The notes beneath the pieces were generated by a model that was given only the letters and a program-made list of their open reading frames with translations, ran no database searches and was not told the DNA's origin. Made by a program: the position numbers and the translations under genes. This document shows, piece by piece, positions 62,383-64,000 of a stretch of 64,000 bases of DNA. The number at the start of each line of letters is the position of its first letter. Positions within the stretch are counted from its first letter, which is position 1. The DNA comes from Ephydatia muelleri. Its lineage: Eukaryota; Porifera; Demospongiae; Spongillida; Spongillidae. The stretch lies in NCBI GenBank assembly GCA_013339895.1, contig JABACO010000019.1:5244368-5308367 (forward strand), read 5' to 3'.

Positions 62383-64000
62383 AACCGCACACACACCACA
62401 CACACACACACCGCACACACACCACACACACAGAATACTTCTTTAATGTTTACACCTACCCAACAGAGCTGCCGTGTTGAGGACGCACGATACGCTGGTT
62501 GTGTAATTTCTGTCTCACACATCTTACAATGTGTTTTTGGAATTGGTATATCAGTAGTTTACTAAGATTCGAACACCATAGAACCCTGCAATTGCTGGTA
62601 ATTTATGGTCTTACAAATAGAGTAGTACCAGCTGTTATGTTCACGAGGACGTCACCAAGGTGAGTGAGAACACAAAAACACTGTACGGAGCTATTACATG
62701 GTTATAAAGACCTTTATAAACATGTCATTTTTAGCATAATTATGCTGCTGCATCTTGTCATTGTACACGAATTTGCAGCCTCTCTCAAATACATTTATGA
62801 AACAAGTTGGCACACTTCCAATATATAAATCGCGGCCCCACACCCAACTTTCCCAAGAACAACCCTAAAGACATCTTCATTGAATGTCAGTTTTAAAGGC
62901 CAGAGATTATTTGCCAACCCTCTTCCCCCCCCCTCCCCCCCCAGCTATAAAGCAACGACATAATTACAATCTACTATCTGCACAGAACAATTACGTATTC
63001 CAGTAGAGAAGGTCCACTCAAAATGGCCCCCCCCCCCCCCCCCCTTTGAGAATGCCAGCAACACAGAGAATAGTGACCAGGTGTGTAGTGCAATGCAATG
63101 TAGCATTTCTATATCATCTTTGCTACCCATCTAATCGCCTGTAACGATTATTCCTTTGGCTAGTACTGCACAACAAAATAATGTTCAAGATCAAAACAAT
63201 GTTCAAGATTGTCCGTAGAGATGTAAAAGACACAAGTTTTCCTCCACCTGCCCTAACTAAAATGCAATTCATGCATTGAAGAAAAAAATATCAACTCTCT
63301 CCCCCTCCCAACAGCACCCATGATCCCATCACTAGCATGAGAAGTAGCCCCTAAACATTTAACTAGGAGCTTGCTTGAACTTGATGACGCAGCATTGATG
63401 CTATCATGCTAAATAATTGCCTGATCCTATCACCCCACAAAGCGCTCCTGTAATTACAGCTAATTAACAGCGACAACAAACAAATCTTAAAATAAATAAA
63501 TAATCCAAAACCCCCACCCACACCACCAACATATGAAACGACCCTTCTCCCCTGATGGGTTAGTGTAAGGCAGGCAGCAGCGTCAAGTGCCACCCTTTTG
63601 GAGAGACTCACCAGATGTGCCGGTAGGGGCTATTCAATGACGAGGGATGATCGTTTTAGCAGTAACTTGATATAGCTTTGGTCACATCAAAAGTCACTAC
63701 CAACACTGTTGTACAATATGAGTACAAACCGTATACATTCAGTGCAGAAGTGGGTCAAAATTTTCTTGCACACACTGCATGCACACACGCGGTCATGCAA
63801 TGCCACGTACAGAGACACAAATTATGGTGAGATGAAATGCGTACTGGCAATGACGCTCTTGAAGTACCAAACATCCCACCTTACCTGATACGAGAGACGA
63901 AATTTTTTAATTTCATCGCTGACAAGTGTCTTCATGTCTTCTTCCATCTCCATGTCTTCAAGCCCAGTCTGGTAAGAGACGAACTCGCAGTGTTCAAATT
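58446..64000 (-). CDS. RBM25: RBM25 (RED120) splicing factor, 3' part
   Basis: Exons (minus): 64000-63885 (continues off the window), 61956-61549, 61154-61065, 60983-60910, 60720-60567, 60470-60330, 59381-58920, 58803-58705, 58647-58600, 58544-58446; all phases agree. The first exon has DMEMEEDMKTLVSDEIKKF, a conserved block before the charged region. Then come a long K/R/E/D-rich region with an RS-like island (RRSRERSRSKTPPK) and FLEDYDD...RYYKGNAYARR, a hallmark of RBM25. The C-terminal PWI domain (APWIKKKIVEYIGEEEPTLV, ILSDISMVLDEEAETF, MKLWRLMIYETEAK) ends the protein. The RRM lies beyond the right edge. RBM25 sits in nuclear speckles, contacts U1 snRNP through LUC7-type proteins and controls 5' splice-site choice. 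The Arg/Glu region looks shorter than in vertebrates. Confidence 0.95.
60721..60805. repeat. (CA)n array (TG in sense) abutting an RBM25 acceptor
   Basis: About 85 bp of CA. On the sense strand (TG)n runs directly into the acceptor: the exon starts at 60720 after ...gtgtgtag, with no separate polypyrimidine tract. Confidence 0.97.
61957..63884. other. Large RBM25 intron
   Basis: 1.9 kb without a recognisable exon. Holds a CA array with CG and CC interruptions (62324-62433, TG in sense) and C-runs at about 62925-62942 and 63029-63044. I see nothing else that I can support. Confidence 0.6.

Overview
The window is eukaryotic and animal-like. Genes are split by introns of tens of bases to several kb with GT-AG boundaries, intergenic DNA is full of microsatellites and minisatellites, and the recognisable proteins are metazoan: NVL, RBM25, a BBS10-type chaperonin, a TALE homeobox protein, a myotubularin/PH protein and a JmjC hydroxylase. 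A basal invertebrate such as a sponge or cnidarian is my best guess (dense gene packing, Iroquois-like homeobox, a gene family with an SGDGA motif that I associate with such genomes). That placement is inference.

The window is two contigs joined by exactly 1000 N (33117-34116). Left contig: 1-7.9 kb is non-genic and holds a large inverted repeat (arms about 1.8-2.9 and 4.05-5.3 kb) with a 161-bp MITE nested in one arm. Next are exons of an uncharacterised SGDGA-family gene (7.9-11 kb, minus), a non-genic stretch (11-17 kb), a decayed Ty3/gypsy pol (17.5-19.3 kb, plus) with an 18-bp repeat expansion, a BBS10-like gene (20.2-25.4 kb, minus), an Iroquois-like TALE homeobox gene (26.7-28.1 kb, plus) and the 3' half of a catalytically dead myotubularin with a C-terminal PH domain (28.4-32.4 kb, minus). 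Right contig: NVL (34.2-55.9 kb, minus, 16 exons recovered, second ATPase domain lost in the gap), a 98-bp divergent promoter, an intronless membrane-anchored JmjC hydroxylase (56.0-57.6 kb, plus) and the 3' part of RBM25 (58.4-64 kb, minus, running off the window).

Three things stand out. (1) Multi-exon genes in the left contig need single-base corrections, always one base too many and nearly always in a homopolymer. All 27 exons of the right contig are intact and in phase. (2) TG/CA microsatellites inside introns almost always show TG on the transcribed sense strand, and three NVL introns use the (GT)n array itself as the 5' splice site. (3) The gap joins the middle of NVL to the middle of a different gene, so its true length must be much more than 1 kb, or the join is wrong. 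I found no convincing new multi-gene system. The strongest candidates for something new are the splice-site/microsatellite relationship and the MTM+PH pseudophosphatase.
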